Assembly: GCA_019308525.1 (NCBI GenBank)
Contig: JAFDIC010000004.1
Location: 1 to 37,562, forward strand
Direction of reading: 5' to 3'
Length of the DNA: 37,562 nt
From: Deltaproteobacteria bacterium
GTDB lineage: Bacteria > Desulfobacterota > DSM-4660 > Desulfatiglandales > HGW-15
Under the pieces are notes generated by a model. The model worked only from the letters and a program-made list of their open reading frames with translations. It was not told the DNA's origin and searched no databases. Shown here piece by piece: positions 9,223 to 16,086 of this stretch (the first letter of the stretch is position 1; each line of letters begins with the position of its first letter). A program made the translations under genes and the position numbers.

Positions 9223-9238
9223 TATAATTCATAGGTGA
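9223..9238 (+). promoter_or_regulatory. Candidate -10 box and ribosome-binding site of the MFS gene
   Basis: A perfect TATAAT lies at 9223-9228, and AGGTGA at 9233-9238 sits 6 nt before the ATG at 9245. No good -35 box is found at the right distance, so an activator may be needed. Transcription from this box would start very close to the ribosome-binding site and give a leader of only about 10 nt. Confidence 0.35.
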
Positions 9239-9244
9239 ACTGTC

Positions 9245-10513
9245 ATGCATGGAAAGGCAGGCCATCAAACCAAAGACACAACAAAATATCCCTTTTTTTA
9301 CGGTTACATAGTTGCTGCCGCCGGTTTCATGATCTGGATGATCGGTTTTGGCATAAGCGGGACCTTCGGGATATTTTATAAGCCCATTTTGACGGAATTC
9401 GGGTGGAGCAGGGCTGATACCGTCTTCGCGTTTTCCCTGGGGATCTTCATGAGATCCTTCTTTGCCGTCTTTTCGGGTTTCCTGACAGACCGCCTGGGTC
9501 CGCGAATCGTTGTCATGCTCTTCGGGTCTTTCGTGGGAATCTCCTGCCTGCTCATGTCCCGGGTGAACAGCCTGTGGCAGTTCTATTTGTTTTACGGCGT
9601 CATTGGGTCAATAGGAATGAGCGTTACCGCCACACCGGTCATGGCAACGGTAGCCAGATGGTTTGTGAAAAGGAGGGGACTTGTCACGGGTATTGTTCAA
9701 GCTGGCCTGGGTATTGGTGGCCTTATCCTGGCCCCACTCACGGGGTGGCTCATAACAAACTATGGTTGGAGAAGCACTTACGTCGTGCTTGGCATTATCG
9801 CACTGGCGGGGTTCATCCTATCAGGCTTTTTCATGAGGCGCAGCCCCGAGGACATGGGGCAGTTCCCGGACGGGGCAAAGGAGAGAGACAAAACTTTCTC
9901 ACCGACACCAAGGGTCGCGGCCTCCGATGCTGGCCTTCCTCTAAGAAAGATTGTTATTACTTCTCAGTTCTGGATCATCGCCGGTCTTTACTCGATCTTC
10001 GGGTTTTGCCGTTCCACCTTTCTCGCTCACACAGCGGCCCATATCCAGGACCTGGGTTTCTCCCTGATGGAAGCATCCAACGTCATGGCCTTCCTCATGG
10101 CGTCAAGCATGGCAGGCAGGATAGGTATGGGCAGGGTGGGTGATGCGATTGGCAACCGATCCGCCTTCATGATGAGTTATGGCGCCACCACGATTTCTCT
10201 CGTCCTCGTGCTGGCCAGCAGGCATTTGTTGGGCATCTACCTGTTTGCTTTTGCCTTTGGGTTTGGTTGGGGGGCACAGGCCGTACTGAGATTCTCGACT
10301 ACAGCAGAGGTCTTTGGTCTTTCTTCACTGGGGTTTATGATGGGAATCCTGGGAATATTTGAAGCCCTTGCTTCAGCCCTCGGCGCCTACTATGCTGGAT
10401 TTGTCTATGACCTTGTGGGCAGTTATGGGCCTGTTTTCTGGTTTGGCACAGTAGTCTCCCTCATTGGCATCCTCCTTGCTGCTCTTTTGAAGCCGCATGT
10501 GATTCAAATTTGA
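9245..10513 (+). CDS. MFS transporter, oxalate/formate antiporter-like (carboxylate carrier)
   Basis: Twelve-helix major facilitator carrier, 422 residues, closest in pattern to the OFA / monocarboxylate carriers. It begins with a soluble stretch of about 16 residues and then FFYGYIVAAAGFMIWM. The loop 2-3 motif is DRLGPRIV, and the second half carries the matching GRVGDAIGNRSA loop. The start at 9245 has a good AGGTGA ribosome-binding site. The gene is divergent from the IclR regulator, which makes it a likely member of that regulon. It probably moves a small carboxylate across the inner membrane. The gene is intact, unlike the amidohydrolase relic that follows it. Confidence 0.88.
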   Translation: MHGKAGHQTKDTTKYPFFYGYIVAAAGFMIWMIGFGISGTFGIFYKPILTEFGWSRADTVFAFSLGIFMRSFFAVFSGFLTDRLGPRIVVMLFGSFVGISCLLMSRVNSLWQFYLFYGVIGSIGMSVTATPVMATVARWFVKRRGLVTGIVQAGLGIGGLILAPLTGWLITNYGWRSTYVVLGIIALAGFILSGFFMRRSPEDMGQFPDGAKERDKTFSPTPRVAASDAGLPLRKIVITSQFWIIAGLYSIFGFCRSTFLAHTAAHIQDLGFSLMEASNVMAFLMASSMAGRIGMGRVGDAIGNRSAFMMSYGATTISLVLVLASRHLLGIYLFAFAFGFGWGAQAVLRFSTTAEVFGLSSLGFMMGILGIFEALASALGAYYAGFVYDLVGSYGPVFWFGTVVSLIGILLAALLKPHVIQI

Positions 10514-10548
10514 AGACCAACGTTGAGAAATTTCTAACCAAAAACGAT

Positions 10549-10805
10549 TCAGAGTCTCAGCAGGACCCCGGCATTTCCGTGGCATGTCTTGGTTCTTGTC
10601 TCCATCACATATGGGAAGCCTTTGCACGAAGCCCTTTGCCTGTTTGCCCTTTTCAAAGGGATAGTCCGTAGCGAATAGGATCTTTTCCGCGCCCAGGGCA
10701 AGATATGCACACATGAAGGCAGGCATGTGGCGGCACTCTCCTCTGCCTCAAATACTCGACATAGTCTCTCGTGAAGAAGTGGGCTTCCAGGTCAATCAGC
10801 TTCAT
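10549..10805 (-). pseudogene. Amidohydrolase (ACMSD-like) relic with internal deletion and frameshift
   Basis: This is the decayed remains of an amidohydrolase-2 family gene. A proper start survives: GGGGGA, then ATG at 10805, then MKLIDLEAHFFTRDYVEYL, with the usual N-terminal metal-site region altered to EAHFF as in ACMSD-type relatives. After about 23 codons the frame jumps directly to the C-terminal part (MPAFMCAYLALG, then KILFATDYPFE), so most of the barrel is missing. A second frameshift follows NQ: the family's closing CHGNAGVLLRL is read one frame over and ends at a TGA at 10549-10551. The relic is about 257 bp, compared with 850-1000 bp for an intact gene. A similar relic lies at 13568-13713. 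Confidence 0.8.
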
Positions 10806-11067
10806 ACAGTCCCCCTTTCCCAATGAAATCCCCGCTGCCCAACCGAGCAACGCTCGCCCTGGCACCGGGAGAAACCATAAGGCAGGTCAAAAAAAGGTGC
10901 ATAAGCGTCTCATTCATGATAAAAAAGCTCAAAGATTCTCCCGGCCAATTGGGTATCGCATCGGCTGTTAGGTTCCCCAGGTCCCAGTTTTCCATAGATT
11001 TGAGACCAATTATACCCTGCCGGGGTATCACGAATTGGCAGCGCTGTTTTCGAGAGGTACCTTTGCA

Positions 11068-11466
11068 ATGGACATTGAGATACTATTTCCCGGGGGCGAC
11101 AAGGTAGAAGCACGGCTGAAAGGGGCATCCATAACCCTGGGCGCTAAAGAAGAAACAGATTCAGCCTTGGGTAGTGTAGAGCCCCTTGATCTTTTTTTCA
11201 TCTCCATTGGCCTCTGTGCCGCCAAATACGTCATGGGATTCTCCCGATCCCGCGAGATCCCCTATGAAGATTCGCGTATCCTGCTGAGAACCCAGTGGGA
11301 TGAGGACAAAAAAATGCACACACACGTAAAAATCGAAATTGAGCTTCCACCGGGTTTTCCCGAAAAATACAAGAAGGCGGTCCTCAAGGCTGTGAACCTG
11401 TGTTCCGTGAAAAAGCACATCCTTACCCCACCCGCCTTTGAGGTCACTGCCCATATCAAGACCTGA
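11068..11466 (+). CDS. OsmC-family protein
   Basis: OsmC/Ohr-fold protein of 132 residues from the ATG at 11068. The frame can be extended to a TTG at 11035, but the fold begins at MDIEILFPGGDKVEARL. The two conserved cysteines of the family are present, in GLCAAKY and NLCSVKKH, so a thiol peroxidase activity is possible. Family members reduce organic hydroperoxides or act on other small electrophiles in the cytoplasm. It converges with the ferredoxin gene at 11530, 63 nt away. A 6-bp inverted repeat (ATACCC/GGGTAT, about 11011-11028) lies just upstream and could be an operator. Confidence 0.8.
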   Translation: MDIEILFPGGDKVEARLKGASITLGAKEETDSALGSVEPLDLFFISIGLCAAKYVMGFSRSREIPYEDSRILLRTQWDEDKKMHTHVKIEIELPPGFPEKYKKAVLKAVNLCSVKKHILTPPAFEVTAHIKT

Positions 11467-11529
11467 TGCCCCCCTGTCCAACTTCTTGTCAGGCAGGATG
11501 ACAGCCCACGGGGATTAGATTGCCGGAGC

Positions 11530-11757
11530 TCACTTTTCAAAGAACCCCTTTTCATATGCAGGCAACAGCATGGGTATGGGAATGCGATAGGAAATGGCCT
11601 CCTCAGGGCAGTCCAGGAAACAGGCCCCGCAATGGAAACATTCTTCCGGGTATGCCACTTCCGGCTCATCTCCATTCATCCTTATGATATCCCCGGGACA
11701 GATGTCTTCGCATGTCCCGCAACCAGTGCATAACTCCCTGTCTATCACAGGCGGCAT
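11530..11757 (-). CDS. Small 4Fe-4S dicluster ferredoxin (AprB-like)
   Basis: Ferredoxin of 75 residues with two 4Fe-4S binding motifs. Cysteines at 10, 13, 16 and 20 form the first (CTGCGTCEDICP), and those at 40, 43, 46 and 50 the second (CFHCGACFLDCP). The ATG at 11757 follows AGGAGGAG. It lies 23 nt after the flavoprotein gene at 11781-13454, so the pair probably works as a two-subunit enzyme with this protein carrying electrons. The arrangement recalls AprA-AprB of APS reductase, but the long C-terminal tail of true AprB is missing, so I do not call it APS reductase. The last 20 residues resemble the tail of the GltD-like protein at 14368, which ends similarly after its second cluster. 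Confidence 0.88.
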   Translation of the reverse strand: MPPVIDRELCTGCGTCEDICPGDIIRMNGDEPEVAYPEECFHCGACFLDCPEEAISYRIPIPMLLPAYEKGFFEK

Positions 11758-11780
11758 GACTCTCCTCCTGCTATGTTATC

Positions 11781-13454
11781 CTATGCTGATCTTGGTTCCC
11801 GCCAATAAAACTCAGGTTTACCCTGGACCGATTTTAGGACCAGCATCTTGTTCATTTGTTCGTTTTCATCAGGGAAATCCTTCCGGATGAAGTTCTCCCT
11901 CAAGGTCATCCTGCTCTCCCTTCTCTCCAGGGCACACAGCATGCTTGCTTCTCCCACGTCCATCACGTTGAGCGCGGAAATGCAGTGCATGAGTTCGTGA
12001 AGATTGGAGGCCTTCAAGCTCCCGAGGGATTCCTCCCTTATCTTTCCCATATTGTGGACTCCGGCCTTCAAAAGGCTCTCGTACCGCACGAAGCCCCCGT
12101 ACCAGTTCATCGTATCCTGGCATGCAGCCATGGCCTCTTTCCATGATGCCCCTTCCTTGCGCCCAAGAAAGGAATTCAGGATTTCTCGCCTTTCATTGAC
12201 AAAAGCCATCACCCCTTTCTCATCGGCATGCTTCTCCTTGCCGGCATGAAGGGCTGCATTCTCTCCTGCTATCCAGCCCATCGCAAAGGCCCCGGGCGAG
12301 ACACCCCGCTTGATATTTCCGATGGTGTCTCCCGCTGCAAAAAGCCCTTTCACACTTGTAGTTCCCTTTGTATCAATCAAAACGCCTGCTCTCAGCTCAG
12401 GCTCATAGACCGAGAATTCGATGAGGTATTTCTTAGGATCTATCCCCCTCTCGTCCAGGTACTTGAGTAAGATTACGTTGCCCTCGTTCATGAGTGCCCA
12501 TTTCATGTAATCCATATCCTCGTCAGGGGTCTCTGAGCAGTTCATGAGAACCGGCCCTCTGCCTTCCTCATAGACTCGACGCATGTCCCCTGGTGATTCC
12601 ACGGAAATGCTGATCTTCTTCCTGTCCACACCCTCCCTGACCTTGCCGATGGGCTTGCCTCCAGCATCTTCCGTGATACCGATCCAGGTACCCCTTCCCT
12701 TCTTGTTGAAATTCTTGGGACCGGTATGGAGGTAGAGGAACTCAAGTCCGCTCAGCTCCGCACCTGCACGGTAGGCCATGGCCACGCCATCCCCCGTGCA
12801 TTGGGGATTGGTCGCCCTGTTGAACTCCCAGGAAGTCGTCCCCGGGAAAAGCCGTGCTACGGGGCCCGTCGCAATGACGGTGCTCTTCGCCAGAATCACA
12901 TAAAGCTTGGGTTCCCTTACACCCACTCCTATGGCCCCCACGACACGATCATCCATCCTGATGAGGTCGGCTATCACCAGGCGATTTACGACCCGGATAT
13001 TTCTCTCGGCCAACTGCCTTGCAAAGAGGACTTTCTGATCCCTGCCTGACCAGTGGAGAAAGGTGGGCACCCGGTGTATCTTTTTCACGTAATTCCACTC
13101 TCCGTTCTTCCTGACCGGAAAGCCCCACCTGTCCATGTCCTTGAGTCGGTCTTTTATGGTAGAGGCAATGGTGAAGATAATGTCCCTGTCCTGGAGGTGC
13201 CCCATGGCCTTTACATGGTCCTCTACGAGTTGCTCAATGGTAAAACCCATGGGTTCGTGATACTCAGGCATGTAGGACCACGTATGGTCAACCCCGGTAG
13301 CCGCATTTCCACTACGCTGTACGTTTGCCTTTTCTACCAGCAAGACTCCGGCACTACCGGCCACTTCGCCGGCCCTGATAGCGGCCATGCATCCGGCCAA
13401 ACCTCCGCCTACTATCAGGGTGTCCACTCTGATTGTCTCTTGTTCCAGTTTCAT
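11781..13454 (-). CDS. FAD-dependent oxidoreductase, fumarate reductase / AprA-like flavoprotein
   Basis: Flavoprotein of 557 residues in the succinate dehydrogenase / fumarate reductase / APS reductase alpha superfamily. The FAD-binding motif is VDTLIVGGGLAGCMAA (residues 10-25). The QRSGNAATGVDHTW region and the late LFAAGDTIG motif are typical of this group. The C-terminal part is a helical domain. AGGAG lies 7 nt before the ATG. It is followed by a dicluster ferredoxin gene, so electrons probably pass between the flavin and that ferredoxin. It is related to the second flavoprotein in this window (16076-17752), but the two differ too much to be a recent duplication. The substrate could be an enoate, a fumarate-like acid or a sulfur compound. 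Confidence 0.85.
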   Translation of the reverse strand: MKLEQETIRVDTLIVGGGLAGCMAAIRAGEVAGSAGVLLVEKANVQRSGNAATGVDHTWSYMPEYHEPMGFTIEQLVEDHVKAMGHLQDRDIIFTIASTIKDRLKDMDRWGFPVRKNGEWNYVKKIHRVPTFLHWSGRDQKVLFARQLAERNIRVVNRLVIADLIRMDDRVVGAIGVGVREPKLYVILAKSTVIATGPVARLFPGTTSWEFNRATNPQCTGDGVAMAYRAGAELSGLEFLYLHTGPKNFNKKGRGTWIGITEDAGGKPIGKVREGVDRKKISISVESPGDMRRVYEEGRGPVLMNCSETPDEDMDYMKWALMNEGNVILLKYLDERGIDPKKYLIEFSVYEPELRAGVLIDTKGTTSVKGLFAAGDTIGNIKRGVSPGAFAMGWIAGENAALHAGKEKHADEKGVMAFVNERREILNSFLGRKEGASWKEAMAACQDTMNWYGGFVRYESLLKAGVHNMGKIREESLGSLKASNLHELMHCISALNVMDVGEASMLCALERRESRMTLRENFIRKDFPDENEQMNKMLVLKSVQGKPEFYWREPRSA

Positions 13455-13567
13455 TCCTCCACTCCTCTTAAATCGATTGGTTCTGTTAGCTCTGTTTCAG
13501 CAATGCGGTCTCTTTTCCTCATTCCCAGGACCTGAACGACAACAGACAGGCCGATCAGAACCGCCGC

Positions 13568-13713
13568 CTAAATCGGCAGCCTCAGGAGCCTCCGTATGTT
13601 GCCCTCAAATATTCTGCCGCATACTCGCTCCTCTCAAATGGGTAGTCCGATGCAAAGACTATCCTGTCGGCGCCCATGGCCAAATACCCGCACATGACCG
13701 CGGGCATGTGGAG
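13568..13713 (-). pseudogene. Second amidohydrolase relic (C-terminal piece)
   Basis: Only the C-terminal part of an amidohydrolase-2 gene remains. It begins at GLHMPAVMCGYLAMG and continues to RIVFASDYPFE, closely parallel to the relic at 10549-10805. After that a deletion with frame change occurs, and the family's closing IFEGNIRRLLRLPI is found one frame over, ending at TAG 13568-13570. Upstream similarity stops exactly where the palindrome cluster at 13714 begins, so an insertion or an element-linked deletion probably removed the N-terminal two thirds. It lies just upstream of the flavoprotein gene at 13454. Confidence 0.7.
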
Positions 13714-13845
13714 CCCCACGGGCAAGCCCGTGGTACCACTTAGTTTCGCCGAATTGCTTCGCAATCGGCGGGACTTAGTGGTACGACATCCCGCCCTTAA
13801 CCGCATTCATCCACGGCTAAAGCCGTGGTTTTCTGCGGGCGGGGT
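13714..13845. mobile_element. Palindrome cluster resembling a remnant IS200/IS605-type or REP/PATE element
   Basis: Three hairpins follow one another in about 130 bases. The first is CCACGGGC/GCCCGTGG with an AA loop (13716-13733). The second is an imperfect 50-base palindrome whose outer arms are TACCACTTAGT and ACTTAGTGGTA (13734-13783), with an inner CGCCG..ATTGC stem. The third is CCACGGCT/AGCCGTGG with an AA loop (13811-13828), enclosed by CCCGCCC and GGGCGGG. Subterminal hairpins of this sort mark IS200/IS605 ends and their non-autonomous derivatives. No transposase is present. It borders a truncated gene, which fits insertion or imprecise loss. Confidence 0.5.
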
Positions 13846-13939
13846 AAAACATGCCACTGGTTGTTACTCTTCCTTGCCTGCTCAGTGCCTTCGCGGGGTT
13901 CAAACAGTTCAACTCCCTGTCCTGCCAGAAAGAATTTCC

Positions 13940-14089
13940 CTATTCCTCGATGAGCGGGCTCTCTTCCTGGTCGAACGTAGCGTGGCAAAAGGGACAGATG
14001 AGCCTGATGTCCCTGTGCCTCAGGTCCTCGTAGTGACATTGGAACTTTCGCTTGCAATCCGGGCAGACCACGTTAAAGATACGAGCCAT
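13940..14089 (-). CDS. Small zinc-ribbon protein, 49 residues
   Basis: A short gene with an excellent ribosome-binding site (GAGGAGG, 7 nt before the ATG at 14089). The 49-residue product holds two CxxC pairs, VCPDC at residues 8-12 and ICPFC at 31-35, about 20 residues apart. This is the layout of a zinc ribbon. An extra cysteine is at 18. The last 15 residues are acidic (QEESPLIEE). It has no membrane segment or signal peptide. It lies on the same strand as the ligase/flavoprotein operon, downstream of a TctB fragment. It could be a small regulator or a metal-binding accessory protein. I do not recognise a named family. Confidence 0.7.
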   Translation of the reverse strand: MARIFNVVCPDCKRKFQCHYEDLRHRDIRLICPFCHATFDQEESPLIEE

Positions 14090-14161
14090 GGCTTTGCCTC
14101 CTCGTCAAATGGCCCCCTTTGCCTTCAGAATCCTTTCCATCCTTTCAACCGCTGCTTGTAG

Positions 14162-14338
14162 TCATATGGGCGGCACAAGGGAGCCACCCAGAAATCCCGG
14201 GATGATTTCGGGAATGGCGCCTGTCCAGAGATCCACCTTCAACAGGTTCACCATCCCAATATACAGGAGAGCCGTTGTAACGACAGAGTAGATGAAAGCT
14301 TTCCACCACCTGATTCCTGCCTCGTGAAGGATTGTCAT
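14162..14338 (-). pseudogene. TctB C-terminal fragment
   Basis: A 58-codon frame starting at ATG 14338, 29 nt after the stop of the GltD-like gene. It reads HEAGIRWWKAFIYSVVTTA and then LLYIGMVNLLKVDLWTG. The single hydrophobic segment and the closing pattern (LLKVDL, then a proline-containing tail) align with the last 50 residues of the complete TctB at 6453, which has ILKVKLP at the same point. Nothing of the N-terminal three helices is found upstream, because the GltD-like gene occupies that space. The ATG lacks a good ribosome-binding site. It is probably what is left of a second TTT operon, although translation as a small membrane protein cannot be excluded. Confidence 0.6.
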
Positions 14339-14367
14339 TGGGGAAGCCCTATCCCTTTTCTGCGGGG

Positions 14368-16086
14368 CTATATTAACATCGAGAGCGGGAATTCGTAGTA
14401 TATGCAGCCGCAGGGACAATTGATCCGGCATCCACCGCAGTGCCAGCACTCCTTCGGGTAGGCCACGTATGGGCCCTTCTCCCCCATGGCAATGATGTCC
14501 ATGGGACAAATCTCGGCACAGGTCCCACACTCCGCGCAGTGGCCGCAGTGAAAACACCGGCTCGCCTCCCTGACGGCCTCTTCAGGAGTATATCCCCTAT
14601 TCACCTCCTTGAATCCCCTCAGAGATTCCGGGGGGTGTAGTCGGGTCATGGGTACACGATTCTGCTTTTCGTAATAATCGGGATTTAATATCTCATCGAA
14701 GCCCACTATGTGCTGTGGTTTCGCCTCTTTTGCAAAAGAATCTTTGAACTCCGTCTGTACACATCCCTGGGCATCTATGTAAATACAACAAATTTCATCG
14801 ACAGCCCTGCCGCGCAGGTAACAGTCCACGGAAACGGCGGCCAAACGACCCTGCCCGATTGCTTGTGCAATGGAACCGGGTCCGGTCACCGCGTCACCCG
14901 CTGCAAAGACACCTTCCAGCGGGGTGGCCAAGGTCTTTTCGTCAACATCGAGGGTTCCATGCCGGGAAAAACGAAACCCTTCCATGTCCTCGAGAAAATC
15001 AAAGTGCGGCGTTTCTCCAATGGCGGTGATAACGGTATCTGCGGGGATGACATGCTCGCTCCCCCCTATTACTTCCACCTGGAGCCTGCCCTCCGCATCA
15101 AACCGGAAGGACTTTACGTCCATGCACTCAATCCCCTTGACCCTGCCATTGTCGCTCACGATCCTGGTAAATGTCTTGGAATTATGGATGATCACTCCTT
15201 CCTCCATTGCCTGGATCACATCCTCCTCGGGGGCGACCATTTTGTCCCCTGGCTCCAGACAGGCAATGTGGACCTCGGGCTCACCAAGGCGCCTGAGTGT
15301 GGAGGCCACGTCGAAGGCGACTCCCCCGCCTCCCACCACCAGGATTTTCTTGCCGAGATCGGGCCTTTCACCTCCTATTATCCTGGTGAGCACGGCCAGG
15401 GCGTCCATAGCAAGTTCACTGCCAGGCACATCCAGTCGCCTCTCTTTCCACGCACCCGTGGCTATGAGGCATGCGTCGTGGGTATCCTTTACTTCCTTGA
15501 AGGCAATGTCCTTTCCAACCTGCATGTTGGTCTTCACCTCCACGCCAAGATCCAGGATCCAGTCCACTTCCTCATCAACGACCTTCTTGGGGAGGCGGTG
15601 ATCCGGGATTCCCACCCTTGGCATCCCCCCTATTACAGGCAGTGCCTCGAACACCGTAACATGATGGCCAAAAAGGGCAGAGAAATAGGCGCAGGTCAGC
15701 CCCGCAGGGCCGGATCCTACTATTGCGATCTTTTTCCCTGTCTTTGCCCTGGCAATGGGTCGCCTCACTTTGGTCCTGTCGGCAAGGTCGTAGGCGGCCC
15801 TTTCCAGTGCCCTTATGGAGACGGCCTGGTCATAGAATTGTCTGTTACATGGTGTCTCGCAGGGATGGAAGCAGGCCCGCCCACAGACTCCGGGAAAAGG
15901 GTGCTTTGCATGTACGTTTTCCAGGGCCTCTTCGAACCGACTGTCCTGGATCATCAAGATCGTCCTCTGAATATCATGACCGGCGGGGCAGCTTGCCTCG
16001 CAGGGCGATGTCCTGGGCTGATCCTTTGGCGCGCCGGCAAAGAAACTCGTTGGACGTGTGTGCTCCTTGCTGAATCTAGGCGGCAT
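14368..16086 (-). CDS. GltD-like FAD/NAD(P)H oxidoreductase with C-terminal dicluster ferredoxin domain
   Basis: Oxidoreductase of 572 residues related to the small subunit of glutamate synthase. The N-terminal cysteine-rich region (PCEASCPAGHDIQ, then VCGRACFHPCETPC) binds 4Fe-4S clusters. The FAD motif is IAIVGSGPAGLTCAY, and the NAD(P)H motif is ILVVGGGGVAFDVAST. The last 60 residues hold a ferredoxin domain with eight or more cysteines (CGTCAEICP, then CWHCGGCRINCPCGC). I place the start at ATG 16086: AGGAG lies 6 nt upstream, and the gene then overlaps the upstream flavoprotein by 11 nt. The overlap implies coupled translation and a shared complex, with this subunit exchanging electrons between NAD(P)H and ferredoxin or the flavoprotein. 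No glutamate synthase large subunit is nearby, so that role is unlikely. Confidence 0.88.
   Translation of the reverse strand: MPPRFSKEHTRPTSFFAGAPKDQPRTSPCEASCPAGHDIQRTILMIQDSRFEEALENVHAKHPFPGVCGRACFHPCETPCNRQFYDQAVSIRALERAAYDLADRTKVRRPIARAKTGKKIAIVGSGPAGLTCAYFSALFGHHVTVFEALPVIGGMPRVGIPDHRLPKKVVDEEVDWILDLGVEVKTNMQVGKDIAFKEVKDTHDACLIATGAWKERRLDVPGSELAMDALAVLTRIIGGERPDLGKKILVVGGGGVAFDVASTLRRLGEPEVHIACLEPGDKMVAPEEDVIQAMEEGVIIHNSKTFTRIVSDNGRVKGIECMDVKSFRFDAEGRLQVEVIGGSEHVIPADTVITAIGETPHFDFLEDMEGFRFSRHGTLDVDEKTLATPLEGVFAAGDAVTGPGSIAQAIGQGRLAAVSVDCYLRGRAVDEICCIYIDAQGCVQTEFKDSFAKEAKPQHIVGFDEILNPDYYEKQNRVPMTRLHPPESLRGFKEVNRGYTPEEAVREASRCFHCGHCAECGTCAEICPMDIIAMGEKGPYVAYPKECWHCGGCRINCPCGCIYYEFPLSMLI

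Noticed and set aside
11530..13454. True APS reductase (aprBA)
   Set aside because: The order and partner are similar, but the ferredoxin lacks the AprB tail, the flavoprotein is too short, and no sat or qmo genes are present.
13797..14057. 86-codon open frame on the minus strand
   Set aside because: It is a shifted frame over the zinc-ribbon gene and the palindrome cluster, without a start signal.
14368..16086. Glutamate synthase small subunit (gltD)
   Set aside because: No large subunit nearby, and the C-terminal dicluster domain and overlap with a flavoprotein gene point to another role.
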